DNA of 50,300 bases from Flavobacteriaceae bacterium (GCA_029265595.1 JAJUIC010000003.1:1-50300), one strand, 5' to 3'; positions 1-9,169 are shown, numbered from the stretch's first letter. Numbers and translations are program-made. The notes: generated by a model not told the origin, from the sequence alone.

Positions 1-116
1 CCCGGCTTTTCAGGCAGTGTCTTGATTACCAGTTCCAAATCAGGCTTTTTCATCAGGTCAAAGGTAAGAATCTTCCCGATGTTTTTGGGCCCCTGTGCTA
101 AAAGTGATAGAGGCAT
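1..116 (-). CDS. Partial ORF running off the left edge (MPLSLLAQGPKNIGKILTFDLMKKPDLELVIKTLPEKP...), hypothetical
   Basis: Manual translation of the minus strand from ATG at 116 is open to position 1. It lies just downstream of and co-directional with the AraC-type gene, with GGAAGAG upstream. Too short for the ORF track. Confidence 0.4.
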   Translation of the reverse strand, partial: MPLSLLAQGPKNIGKILTFDLMKKPDLELVIKTLPEKP

Positions 117-147
117 TAACTCTTCCCAACCTGCAGCTCCGAAGGCT

Positions 148-1107
148 TTAACTCATTGCAAACCCATTTCTGTAGGCATGCGGATTTTTCCCTGTTATAC
201 TTCGGAACACACTCCTGAAGTGGTGTGAATCCTCATACCCTACATCCCACATCACTTCGTCCACGGTCTTTTCCTTGTCAGTCAGCAGGCGTTTGGTCAC
301 CTCAATTCGGATGTGCTGTAGGTACTGGATAGGCGTATAATGGGTGTGTTTTTTAAAACGGCGTTGCAGGGTTCGCTCCGTTAAATGGACCAGGCGGGCC
401 AGATCTGCCAGACTGATTTTTTGGTCGTAATTCTTCTCCAGGTACTCCTGAACCTTCAGAACTTTCTGATCTCCGTGAGACTTCAGCCCATTAAAGACGG
501 AATAGAAATACTGGTTGTTCCTGGAGAGGTCGATCATAAAGGTCCTGCCAGCCATCACAGCCGTTTCATAATCAACAAAGCGCTCAATCAGATACAATAA
601 CAAATTCGTAAAGCCATAGGCTCCTCCACAACTGAAGATATGCCGGTCCTCCACAATCATCTTTTCATCCTGCAATTTGACATTCGGAAAGAGCGCCCTG
701 AACTCATTGGAGGCATCCCAATGCGTGGAGCAACGTTTTCCTTCCAACACCCCGGATTCGGCAAGCAGAAATGCACCTATACAATAGCATACCAGCTGCG
801 CTCCCTGGCTATATACTTTTTTTATCCAACTGATTAGTTCCTGATTTTGTGACCGAACCTGTTCCCATGGCCCGTGTACAGCCGGAATAATGACAAGGTC
901 AGGCGTATCACCCTTTCCTAAAGGTCTGGCCTGAGCATAGAAATCATGGACTTCTCCCAAAACCGGCCGCATTAGTTCAATGTCAAATACGGCATCCCTA
1001 CCTCTGGAACTGCAATAGCCGTTTACCCAGGAAAGAATCTGCCTGGTCCCCTCAATATTCACGATACTGGGGTTGCCTGCGGGAATGATAATAGCAGTCT
1101 TAATCAT
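148..1107 (-). CDS. GlxA-like transcriptional regulator: DJ-1/PfpI-type N-terminal domain plus AraC HTH
   Basis: N-terminal class I glutamine amidotransferase-like fold (YCIGAFLLAESGVLEGKRCSTHW) and C-terminal AraC HTH (ISLADLARLVHLTERTLQRRFKKHTHYTPIQYLQHIRIEVTKRLL...VGYEDSHHFRSVFRSITGKNPHAYR). Confidence 0.93.
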   Translation of the reverse strand: MIKTAIIIPAGNPSIVNIEGTRQILSWVNGYCSSRGRDAVFDIELMRPVLGEVHDFYAQARPLGKGDTPDLVIIPAVHGPWEQVRSQNQELISWIKKVYSQGAQLVCYCIGAFLLAESGVLEGKRCSTHWDASNEFRALFPNVKLQDEKMIVEDRHIFSCGGAYGFTNLLLYLIERFVDYETAVMAGRTFMIDLSRNNQYFYSVFNGLKSHGDQKVLKVQEYLEKNYDQKISLADLARLVHLTERTLQRRFKKHTHYTPIQYLQHIRIEVTKRLLTDKEKTVDEVMWDVGYEDSHHFRSVFRSITGKNPHAYRNGFAMS

Positions 1108-1141
1108 ACGATAAATATAAAGATATTTTGATTTAAATTCA

Positions 1142-1612
1142 TTACATCCCCGCTTTCCTTACAGCATCATGTCTCATTTCAGAGAGTTCCTTGACGATAC
1201 CTAAAGCTGCTGGCCATGCTTTTAGGAAGTGATCCAGCAGCTCCAGGCTGATATCAGCTTCTACCTCTAGCAGGGTACGGCCGTCTTTCTCCCGTAGTTT
1301 ATATCTTTCAACAGCTCCCTTCCACTGACGGGCCTGTTCTGTCGAAGTATCAATCCGTCCATCCTGATGAATGACTCCAAGAACCTCAATCCACATGCGG
1401 TGAGGGGCTTGACTTTTGACGATCCTACCCCAGGTTCCCTGACCTGAAGCATCTAAAGATCTGAACTCAGTCCCCTCCTGCCAGGTGGTTATTACACTAG
1501 AGCCTTCACAAAAAGGAGCCGTATACTGATAATAGCTTTCCATGTTCCACAAAACATCCCAAACGCGCCGGACCGGAGCATCAATAGTAACAGAGAATTC
1601 GTTCCTTTTCAT
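1142..1612 (-). CDS. SRPBCC family protein (polyketide cyclase/START-like)
   Basis: MKRNEFSVTIDAPVRRVWDVLWNMESYYQYTAPFCEGS is a typical SRPBCC N-terminus. Start moved to the internal Met because the ORF-track start (1783) overlaps the VOC gene. Confidence 0.8.
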   Translation of the reverse strand: MKRNEFSVTIDAPVRRVWDVLWNMESYYQYTAPFCEGSSVITTWQEGTEFRSLDASGQGTWGRIVKSQAPHRMWIEVLGVIHQDGRIDTSTEQARQWKGAVERYKLREKDGRTLLEVEADISLELLDHFLKAWPAALGIVKELSEMRHDAVRKAGM

Positions 1613-1622
1613 AATACTGGTA

Positions 1623-2039
1623 TTATTGGTGGTTGTTTTTATTGGGGGGTGCGTCCATATAGAGACAAATCCATCGGTGACCATCGGGATCGGCAAAACC
1701 CAATCCGTACATCCAGCTTTCCCACTCCTGGGGCTGCGAAAAGATGGACCCTCCACCCTGGCGTACTTTTTCGGCCATCTCATCTACATCCGCTTTTGTT
1801 CGGGCACTAATGTTGAGTAACACCTGAGTTCCTTGTTTGGGATCAGCAACTTCTGTAGCAACATATTGCTTAAACCGCTCCAGAGGATTCAGCATGATCA
1901 CCACATCCTGATTCCCGACAAAAAAACTACCAATAGACGGATCGGGACAATTATTGTTTTCCCGAAAGCCAATGGTTCTAAAGAAATTTCGGGATACCTC
2001 TACATCCCTAACCGGTAAGTCTATCCATAACGCATCCAT
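1623..2039 (-). CDS. VOC (glyoxalase/bleomycin resistance) family protein
   Basis: MDALWIDLPVRDVEVSRNFFRTIGF...GLGFADPDGHRWICLYMD. Probable operon with the SRPBCC gene. Confidence 0.88.
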   Translation of the reverse strand: MDALWIDLPVRDVEVSRNFFRTIGFRENNNCPDPSIGSFFVGNQDVVIMLNPLERFKQYVATEVADPKQGTQVLLNISARTKADVDEMAEKVRQGGGSIFSQPQEWESWMYGLGFADPDGHRWICLYMDAPPNKNNHQ

Positions 2040-2077
2040 ATCTTTGTAGTTTTAAAGGGTTATACCCTACAAAGATA
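2039..2077. promoter_or_regulatory. 11-bp perfect inverted repeat TATCTTTGTAG...CTACAAAGATA overlapping the VOC start codon and -7-like box
   Basis: TATCTTTGTAG at 2039-2049 and CTACAAAGATA at 2067-2077. On the minus strand TATCTTTG (2077-2070) fits TAnnTTTG. Confidence 0.55.
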
Positions 2078-2150
2078 ATTAGGCAACTTCCGGATGTTAG
2101 GTGGGTATCCGGACACCTTAGCAGGTCAATTGCGACGCGAAAAACGATCC

Positions 2151-2957
2151 CTATTCTATGCTAAAAAGGATCCTGACGGGTCTGTGATCAGAAGCTTTTG
2201 GTTCCTCTATCACTGTATTTTCAAGTACTCGCAGGGTGTTAGCAGGGTCCTTGTAGACGATGTAATCGATCGTCTTGCTGGGGCTATTTGCCGGATAAGT
2301 ATGACCGCAATCTCCGCAGGTCGGATTGAAATGATTAAAAACTCTTTCCATAGTAGCGGAACCCGGCAGTGCATTAAAATCTCCAGCTAAAATCACAGGA
2401 CCATCCATCTCTTTGGTCACCCGGATGACTTCGCTCAGCTGAGAGAGCCGATCCCTGGCATCTCCTTTATGATCCAGATGAATACTGGCAAAGCTCACTT
2501 CCTTACCTGTCGGCAGCTTTACCCGGACCAGGCCCAGGACCCGCTGTTCCGCACCTTGATTAACATGAGGCAGGGGAATAATCTGTTGGTGTATAATGGG
2601 AAATCTGGAAAGAACGGCCACTCCATAATCTCCACCACCATAGTCAATCGATTTGGCGAAGAAAAAGTCCATCCCCAGTTTTTGAGCCAGCATTTCAGCT
2701 TGATTTCCCTTTCCCGAACGCTCCGTGTCAACATCCACTTCCTGCAGGGCGATTAAATCGGCGCCACTCTGCTCAATGACCCGGGCAATCCCGTCCAGAT
2801 CAATGTAATCTTCGCCCATGGGCTGCGCATGATGAATATTATAAGCCATTACCCGAAGCTCCGAATCCCCGGAATTTCTGGAAGATTTAGAAATTCCACA
2901 GGAGAAAAGCAACATTCCAATTCCAAGTAGAGTAAAAAGCCTGCGCATTGAAGTCAT
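2151..2957 (-). CDS. Endonuclease/exonuclease/phosphatase family lipoprotein
   Basis: Lipobox-like LLFSC; EEP motifs MAYNIHHA, ALQEVD, SIHLDHKG, AGDFNALPGS, IDYIVYK, SDHRPV. Confidence 0.9.
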   Translation of the reverse strand: MTSMRRLFTLLGIGMLLFSCGISKSSRNSGDSELRVMAYNIHHAQPMGEDYIDLDGIARVIEQSGADLIALQEVDVDTERSGKGNQAEMLAQKLGMDFFFAKSIDYGGGDYGVAVLSRFPIIHQQIIPLPHVNQGAEQRVLGLVRVKLPTGKEVSFASIHLDHKGDARDRLSQLSEVIRVTKEMDGPVILAGDFNALPGSATMERVFNHFNPTCGDCGHTYPANSPSKTIDYIVYKDPANTLRVLENTVIEEPKASDHRPVRILFSIE

Positions 2958-2992
2958 GGGATTCTAGAGGGGTTTGATGGAACAATAAGGCT

Positions 2993-3000
2993 CAAATATA
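2993..3000 (-). promoter_or_regulatory. Candidate -7 box TATATTTG for the EEP gene
   Basis: Minus strand TATATTTG matches the Bacteroidetes TAnnTTTG -7 consensus about 35 nt upstream of ATG 2957. No clear -33 TTG. Confidence 0.4.
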
Positions 3001-3066
3001 GGAATTTTCGAGCCACAGGAAATTTCTTCTAAGATGGAAAGGTCCCTAATTTATGGGAAAATTGCA

Positions 3067-3378
3067 TCAAGCCCTGTACAAATCAATTTTCGTCCGGTTA
3101 ATTTCTTCCCTCAAAACCGGGTTCTTTAAAGATTTACTTGACACCAAATCCACTTCTTTTTCTACACTCTCCTGAAGCTGATGTAGCATCGAAAAGTATT
3201 TATCAGCATCATTCTAAACATCCATATCTTCAGAAATTTCTACCTGAAGATCCATATCACTTCCATCTCTCATCGAATTTTTAGCAGCTGAGCCAAAAAT
3301 TGAAAGGGTGATCAATTGATGTTTTTTACAAGCGGCCATGATGGAATTCAGATGGTCGGTAATTAATGCTAGCGTTAT
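3067..3378 (-). pseudogene. Degenerate MntA-like minimal nucleotidyltransferase (in-frame amber, no clear start)
   Basis: One minus-strand frame reads ITDHLNSIMAACKKHQLITLSIFGSAAKNSMRDGSDMDLQVEISEDMDV*NDADKYFSMLHQLQESVEKEVDLVSSKSLKNPVLREEINRTKIDLYRA*. GS-x(n)-GSDMD is the NTase signature. TAG at 3214-3216; upstream stop TGA at 3379-3381. Confidence 0.75.
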
Positions 3379-3631
3379 TCAAATTAAAAAATTGTTGTGG
3401 AGTCTCTCTCTATCAGTCCCGGGCCTAAACCTTCGGCTTTCTCAATTTTTTTTGCGACCACAGCCTTTAAGTGGATGACCTCACACGGGAGCTAGAACTA
3501 CCGAAAAAACAAATTTGTTAAACCGACACAGCAGGATTGAGAGCGCGAAACCAAAAAGCCCCCTGGTCAAAAAGTTCCTCATGTTCACAAGGCCTACGGA
3601 GCAAATTCTGAGTTTTTGTTAACTTGCACCC

Positions 3632-4078
3632 ATGGAAAAACAGCTAATAGGCCGAGTAGATCGTGCGGATTTTCCTGGGCTTCACCTCGATGATATCGCG
3701 GTGAAAATAGACACCGGGGCGTACTCTTCCGCTATTCATTGTGACAACATTCAGGAGGAAGATGGAGTCCTGAAATGCACCTTTCTGGATGAAGAGCATC
3801 CGCAATATAACGGGAAAGAATTTACTTTTACCGAGTATGATGTGGTATTTGTTCGAAGCAGTAACGGGATGGTGCAACGACGTTACCAGATCCAGAGCAC
3901 TATCAGGATGTTTAACCGGGTTTTTAAGATCTCCCTGTCCCTTTCTTCGCGCCAGGAAATGCGGTATCCAGTATTGTTGGGAAGGAAGTTCCTCACCAAG
4001 AGGTTCATCGTGGATACCGAGCTTTTCGACCTCTCCTATACTGCTAAAACTCAGAAGAAGGATTCTCAAAATAAGTGA
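3632..4078 (+). CDS. RimB-like / 'ATP-dependent zinc protease' family protein (RimK-associated, retropepsin-like DTGA)
   Basis: MEKQLIGRVDRADFPGLHLDDIAVKIDTGAYSSAIHCDNI...YPVLLGRKFLTKRFIVDTEL. DTGAYSSA motif and overall pattern of the Zn_protease/RimB family. Confidence 0.85.
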   Translation: MEKQLIGRVDRADFPGLHLDDIAVKIDTGAYSSAIHCDNIQEEDGVLKCTFLDEEHPQYNGKEFTFTEYDVVFVRSSNGMVQRRYQIQSTIRMFNRVFKISLSLSSRQEMRYPVLLGRKFLTKRFIVDTELFDLSYTAKTQKKDSQNK

Positions 4079-4102
4079 AGGCTTTGATCCCTCCAAAATA
4101 GT

Positions 4103-4142
4103 AAACCCAAAACGCTCACGAAATTGTGAGCGTTTTAGGTTT
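4103..4142. terminator. Bidirectional intrinsic terminator between convergent genes
   Basis: AAAACGCTCAC (4109-4119) / GTGAGCGTTTT (4126-4136), perfect 11-bp stem with 6-nt loop; outer AAACC/GGTTT extends it. Confidence 0.85.
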
Positions 4143-4156
4143 ATTAAAAAGAGGTA

Positions 4157-5926
4157 TCAATATCCTGGGTTTTGTATAAGTACCGGACCTTCTGAAGTGG
4201 TGCTTAAATCAATTTGTCGTTGTGGTATGGGATAGTACCCATTTTCAGGATTGAAACGGGCACCCCTGATATCAGTGGTCACCTGACTCTCATATGCCAC
4301 GAAATCATTTAATACTTCCTGAGCCACACCCCATCGAACCAGGTCGAAGAATCGATGCCCTTCCATGGCCAGCTCAAGCCGGCGCTCAAACATAATGACT
4401 TCCATTGCCTGGTCACTCGAGGTAAAGTATCCTGCCGGATACTCCGAAATATTATAATTTGCTGCAAAGTCATTTGAGAAACCGGCCATCGGGTTTTCCG
4501 GATCACTATAATCGTGTAACCAGTGCTGTGGGTTGTTGGCCATTCGAGCCCTTACCCTGTTCACGTATTCCAGGGCCTGCCCCAGATTTCCGAGTTGGGC
4601 TTCCGCCTCAGCAGCCATTAAAAGGACATCTGCAAAGCGGATGATGTTATAATTGATGGCATTACCTGGCGCCCAGGAACTTTGGTCCGAGAACTCTCCT
4701 GCATGATACTGCCAGTATATGTGCTTCTTGGGCGCATAAGGTCCTCCATAGGCCTGCTCCCTTATCCAGGTATAACCCGGGTGGTATCCCCAGTCGTGGT
4801 AAGGAACCCCTCGCCGTCCCACGGTCCAGTCCAGTCGAGGATCCAGAGATTGAGTGTCCGGAGTGAAAGGTTGGTTGGACTGTATTCCCATATCGTTGGC
4901 AACCGGGTTGGCATTGTAATTGTCCAGATAGGGTAGACCCGATGGATCCGTCCTATAGGCATTGACCAAATCCTGGGTGGGCTGAAAAAAGCCGCAGCAT
5001 CTGAAAGGACTCTGATAAGGGTAAGCCAGCATCAGTCCCTGATTGGAATTGGCAATGGTGTTGGTCCCATCATTGGCAACCATCTGAATGGCAAATACGG
5101 TTTCTTCATTGTTTTCAAATTCTGCATTGAAATTGTGATGGAAGTTCTCCGTCAGATCATAGGCTATTCCCTCGGAATTATTCCCCGAGTTTATCACCTC
5201 CGAAAATATTTGCTGAGCCTGCTGGTGTTTTCCCTGATAGAGGTACGTCTTTCCCAGATAAGCTCCTGCGGCCCATTTATTGGCACGACCAAATTCTGAT
5301 TGGGTAGACGGCAGGTTGTCAAAGGCGTACTGAAAATCGGCTTCAATATTAGGCCAGATGTCCATATCGTTGGGGACATTGGTTTCTTCCATGGTTTCAT
5401 CCACCCATGGAACCATATTGAACATTTTCTTCAGTTCAAAATAATAGTGACCTCTTAGAAACCGGGCCTCTGCGGCCAAGGTACTCCGGGTCTCATCTGG
5501 CATATCCTCAACATTCTCCAGCATTCTCAATACGGAGTTCGCCCGTGTAACCCCTTCATAAAGCGCCTTCCATTTGGTGTTGAAAAAGCCATTGCTGGGA
5601 TCCGCATTGTAACTTGCAATAGCATTGATGGGAGCCTGATCTCCTCCGTCACTTCCCTTATGTGCATCCCCTCCGGCAATATCTCCATAAATCCAGTTGG
5701 TGGGGTTGGCTTCCCAGGGCCCGCCACCTCCCAGGGCAGCACCATTGTCCTGCAAATCCAGAGCAGCATAGGCTCCGATGAGCAAACTGTTCACTCCTTT
5801 TTCATCCGCTAACACTTCATCACTTAAAGATCCAAAGGCTGGTTTTTCCAAGAATTCATCTGCGCAGGATACCATGAGTATCATGGCCAGACAGGACGCT
5901 AATGTGGTAAATATTAATTTCTTCAT
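4157..5926 (-). CDS. RagB/SusD family nutrient-uptake outer membrane lipoprotein
   Basis: MKKLIFTTLASCLAMILMVSCADEFLEKPAFGSL...; C-terminal FERRLELAMEGHRFFDLVRWG...YYPIPQRQIDL is diagnostic. Start set to the signal-peptide Met (ORF track 5947). Confidence 0.96.
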   Translation of the reverse strand: MKKLIFTTLASCLAMILMVSCADEFLEKPAFGSLSDEVLADEKGVNSLLIGAYAALDLQDNGAALGGGGPWEANPTNWIYGDIAGGDAHKGSDGGDQAPINAIASYNADPSNGFFNTKWKALYEGVTRANSVLRMLENVEDMPDETRSTLAAEARFLRGHYYFELKKMFNMVPWVDETMEETNVPNDMDIWPNIEADFQYAFDNLPSTQSEFGRANKWAAGAYLGKTYLYQGKHQQAQQIFSEVINSGNNSEGIAYDLTENFHHNFNAEFENNEETVFAIQMVANDGTNTIANSNQGLMLAYPYQSPFRCCGFFQPTQDLVNAYRTDPSGLPYLDNYNANPVANDMGIQSNQPFTPDTQSLDPRLDWTVGRRGVPYHDWGYHPGYTWIREQAYGGPYAPKKHIYWQYHAGEFSDQSSWAPGNAINYNIIRFADVLLMAAEAEAQLGNLGQALEYVNRVRARMANNPQHWLHDYSDPENPMAGFSNDFAANYNISEYPAGYFTSSDQAMEVIMFERRLELAMEGHRFFDLVRWGVAQEVLNDFVAYESQVTTDIRGARFNPENGYYPIPQRQIDLSTTSEGPVLIQNPGY

Positions 5927-5953
5927 TGCTATAATGTTGTAATTCATGACTGA

Positions 5954-8900
5954 TTAAATTGAAAGGTTGAGTCCAACAAGGAATTGCTTAGGCACCGGAT
6001 AAGCGCCTTCATCAATACCAAAGGCCGTGTTCCCACCTGTGAGTTCAGGATCTACCCCGGAGTAATTGGTGATGGTAAACAGGTTGGTGGCCTGCACATA
6101 AATTCGCAGGCGATTGATCCCAAAGTCATTCATCCAGGTCTCCGGGAAACTATAACCAAGCTGGATGTTCTTTGCTCTTAAATAGGATCCGTCCTCAACA
6201 AAATACGAGTTGGGTACGCTGGTGGTACTCACCTTTCCTTCCGTTTCCTGAATCGGAGCGGTGGCGTTCTGATGATCCGGACGCCATGAGTCATATAAAG
6301 CAGTGGTACTCTTTGCTCCCCCGAAAGAACTATAGAAGTCATGCCACCACTTGACCTGATTCCATATGTCATTGCCGTAGGATCCGTACAAAAAGAGGTT
6401 AAAGTCCCAATTTTTGTAAACCACATCAATGTTCAGACCTCCTGTGAACTTGGGGTTTGGGTTACCCAGGAACGTCCGATCGTCGGCATTAATATATCCG
6501 TCCCCATTCACATCCCGGTATTTGAAGCGCCCCACCCCTATATCCTGCTGGTAAACCGCATTGGGATTATCCAGAATGTTCTGGGCCGAGGCATTGGCCT
6601 GATCTACTTCCTGTTGAGAGTTCCAGAAACCTTCAATTTCATAACCGAAAAACTGGCCCACCGAATGTCCTACCTGATTTCGAACAATGGCACTTCCGTT
6701 AAACCTTCGGGCCTCCTGGTCGAAATAATCCACGCCATCGGCTATATTTACAATCTCATTGTCGTACGTGGTAAAGGTGAGCGTGGCATCCATACGAAGA
6801 TCTGGAGCAATATCGATAAAGGTGGTCGCGGAAAAGTCAAAACCACTGTTTTTCATCTGGGCAATATTTACATAAGGCACCGTAGACACTCCGGAAGTTC
6901 CGGGAAGCTCGGGATTGTACAGCAAATCATCCACATCTTTTCGATAATAATCGGCCGTGAGCTGCAACCTACTCTGAAAAAGGGCGACATCCAGACCGAA
7001 ATTCGCATTGATGTTCTTTTCCCAGCCCGCATCCGGATTCCCGATCCGACTCCTGTAGAAACCTTCAACAATGGAACTGTTGGAACCATCCAGAGCGTAG
7101 AAAGAAGACATTTTACTGGAGGCATAGGCGGTAAAGGCATTGGCAGGATCCACATTCTGTTGGTTCCCCATAACTCCGTACCCTCCTCGAATTTTCAAAT
7201 CATCCACCCAATCGGCATTATCCATAAAGGATTCCTGTGAGATGCGCCATCCGGCACTGACTGCCGGAAACCAGTCCACCTGGTTATTGGTGAACCTCGA
7301 GCTGGCGTCCCTTCGCAGGGTGGCTCCTAAAAGAAAACGCTCATCAAAAATATAATCGAGTCTTCCGAAGACCGAAAAAAGTGCATCTTCAGAATAGAAC
7401 CCTCCGGTAGTCTGAGTCCCGGAGCTTGAACCTAGATTAACGTAATCCGGATCGAAGGAATAAAAACCCTGAGCACTGGCTGAAACTTCCTCATATTGGT
7501 TGTAATAAGCCTCCGTTCCCACCAGTACCGTCAGATCATGAACCTCATTAATAACATCCTTGTATTGTAGGGTATTACTCCAGGTCCAGTTGTAACCCGT
7601 AAGTGCTGTTTTGGTCAGACGGTTAACAGTGGCATTTTCCTGGTTTTCGTACATGGGGTAGGCAAAGGTATGTCCATTGGTGTTAAAGTAATCCCCTCCG
7701 AAAGTACTACGGGCAGTAAGGACCTCCAAGAGGTCGAGTTCTGCATACACATTCCCCAAAATCCTGCTTGTTCTGGCCAAATTGTTTCGGTTTCGATCCA
7801 GCAGGGCCACGGCATTATAAGCATTCCCCAGAGAAGGCGCCTGTGTTCCGGCATAATTACCCATTATGTCGTGTACCGGAATGATGGGTTGCATCCGGTA
7901 GGCGTGGTTAATGGGGTTTTCCCCAGTGATGGATACCCTGTTGTCATCCGAGAGCGACACCTGAAGGTTCTCTCCAATCCTAAAGTTATCGGTAAAGTGA
8001 TAGTCACTGTTTACCCGGATGGTATATTTCTCATAAAACGTGTTGAGCAGCGTTCCCTCCTGATCGAAATAGCCCATGGAGAAGAGCACGCTTCCATTAT
8101 CACCTCCCTTACTGATGGTCACATCATGACTGGTGATGGGTGCCGGACTAAAAATCTCCTGAAACCAGTTGGTTCCTTCATGGTTGGCCCGGATAATCTG
8201 GGTAAATCCGGCAACGGAACCCGGATCGGTGTAATGCGGATCTACATAATAGGTAGATTCATCGACAGAACCCTGGGCCGCACCGCCGGGCAATATATAA
8301 TAAGGCAAGGTCGGTTGGGCTCCACTTCCGTACTGAGCATCTGTAATGGGTTCTCCGGGATTGGTGTTCTGCATGGCCATCCAGCGCAGTTCAGCATGTT
8401 CCTGGGGACTGGCAATGTCATAAACATTCCCTTTGGGAACCCTTTGAGTTCCATAATAGCCGTTGTACTCAATTCTCAGATCACCCTGGCCCTTATTGGT
8501 AGTAATAATCACCACTCCGTTGGCGGCACGTGCACCGTAAATGGAAGCTGATCCGGCATCTTTAAGAACCTGCATGGTGGCAATATCCCCTGGATTCAGT
8601 GCATTGATGTTTGAAACCGGTACCCCGTCCACCACATAAAGCGGATTGTTGTTACCAAAGGTGTTTATACCACGCACGCGCACCTGGGGAGCTTCTCCGG
8701 GCTGACCCGAGCTGGCAATGGTCACTCCCGAGACGCGGCCTTGCAGTTGCTCCGTCACTTGTCCGGCGGGTTGTTTGGTCATGGAAGAAACATCCACAAC
8801 AGAAACGGCACCGGTCAGATCCGCTTTTCGCTGAGTTCCATATCCTACCACGACAACTTCACTTAAGGCAGCTGCTTCGGATTCCAGTTGAACCTGGAGA

Positions 8901-9169
8901 TGCGACTGACCTCCAACAGGAATTTCCACCGTGGCATATCCCAGATAACTGAATACCAGCACTGCCGCCTGAGGAACATCAATACTGAAATTCCCGTCGA
9001 AATCTGTAACGACTCCATTGGTAGTGCCCTGTTCCATTACGTTCACTCCCGGAATGGGCATTCCTTCTTCATCGGTAACGGTTCCTGTGACTGTTTGTGA
9101 ACCTCCCTGGGCGTACATACTGCCGCATAGCAGCAATACCCCCAAGAGGAAAATAAAAGGTGTTCTCAT
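5954..9169 (-). CDS. SusC/RagA family TonB-linked outer membrane protein
   Basis: Carboxypeptidase-D-like N-terminal repeat (VTGTVTDEEGMPIPGVNVMEQGTTNGVVTDFDGNFSI), plug EVVVVGYGTQRKADLTGAVSVV, 1071 aa, immediately upstream of SusD. Confidence 0.97.
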   Translation of the reverse strand: MRTPFIFLLGVLLLCGSMYAQGGSQTVTGTVTDEEGMPIPGVNVMEQGTTNGVVTDFDGNFSIDVPQAAVLVFSYLGYATVEIPVGGQSHLQVQLESEAAALSEVVVVGYGTQRKADLTGAVSVVDVSSMTKQPAGQVTEQLQGRVSGVTIASSGQPGEAPQVRVRGINTFGNNNPLYVVDGVPVSNINALNPGDIATMQVLKDAGSASIYGARAANGVVIITTNKGQGDLRIEYNGYYGTQRVPKGNVYDIASPQEHAELRWMAMQNTNPGEPITDAQYGSGAQPTLPYYILPGGAAQGSVDESTYYVDPHYTDPGSVAGFTQIIRANHEGTNWFQEIFSPAPITSHDVTISKGGDNGSVLFSMGYFDQEGTLLNTFYEKYTIRVNSDYHFTDNFRIGENLQVSLSDDNRVSITGENPINHAYRMQPIIPVHDIMGNYAGTQAPSLGNAYNAVALLDRNRNNLARTSRILGNVYAELDLLEVLTARSTFGGDYFNTNGHTFAYPMYENQENATVNRLTKTALTGYNWTWSNTLQYKDVINEVHDLTVLVGTEAYYNQYEEVSASAQGFYSFDPDYVNLGSSSGTQTTGGFYSEDALFSVFGRLDYIFDERFLLGATLRRDASSRFTNNQVDWFPAVSAGWRISQESFMDNADWVDDLKIRGGYGVMGNQQNVDPANAFTAYASSKMSSFYALDGSNSSIVEGFYRSRIGNPDAGWEKNINANFGLDVALFQSRLQLTADYYRKDVDDLLYNPELPGTSGVSTVPYVNIAQMKNSGFDFSATTFIDIAPDLRMDATLTFTTYDNEIVNIADGVDYFDQEARRFNGSAIVRNQVGHSVGQFFGYEIEGFWNSQQEVDQANASAQNILDNPNAVYQQDIGVGRFKYRDVNGDGYINADDRTFLGNPNPKFTGGLNIDVVYKNWDFNLFLYGSYGNDIWNQVKWWHDFYSSFGGAKSTTALYDSWRPDHQNATAPIQETEGKVSTTSVPNSYFVEDGSYLRAKNIQLGYSFPETWMNDFGINRLRIYVQATNLFTITNYSGVDPELTGGNTAFGIDEGAYPVPKQFLVGLNLSI

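Noticed and set aside
22-228. 68-aa plus-strand ORF at the left edge
   Set aside because: Opposite to a plausible edge-truncated minus-strand ORF and the AraC 3' end; no protein-like features.
2094-2390. 98-aa plus-strand ORF beyond the VOC promoter inverted repeat
   Set aside because: Largely antisense to the EEP gene and no domain.
6341-7240. 299-aa plus-strand ORF antisense to SusC
   Set aside because: Shadow ORF within an unmistakable SusC gene; no recognisable domain.
7670-8551. 293-aa plus-strand ORF antisense to SusC
   Set aside because: Same reasoning; compositional by-product of the opposite reading frame.
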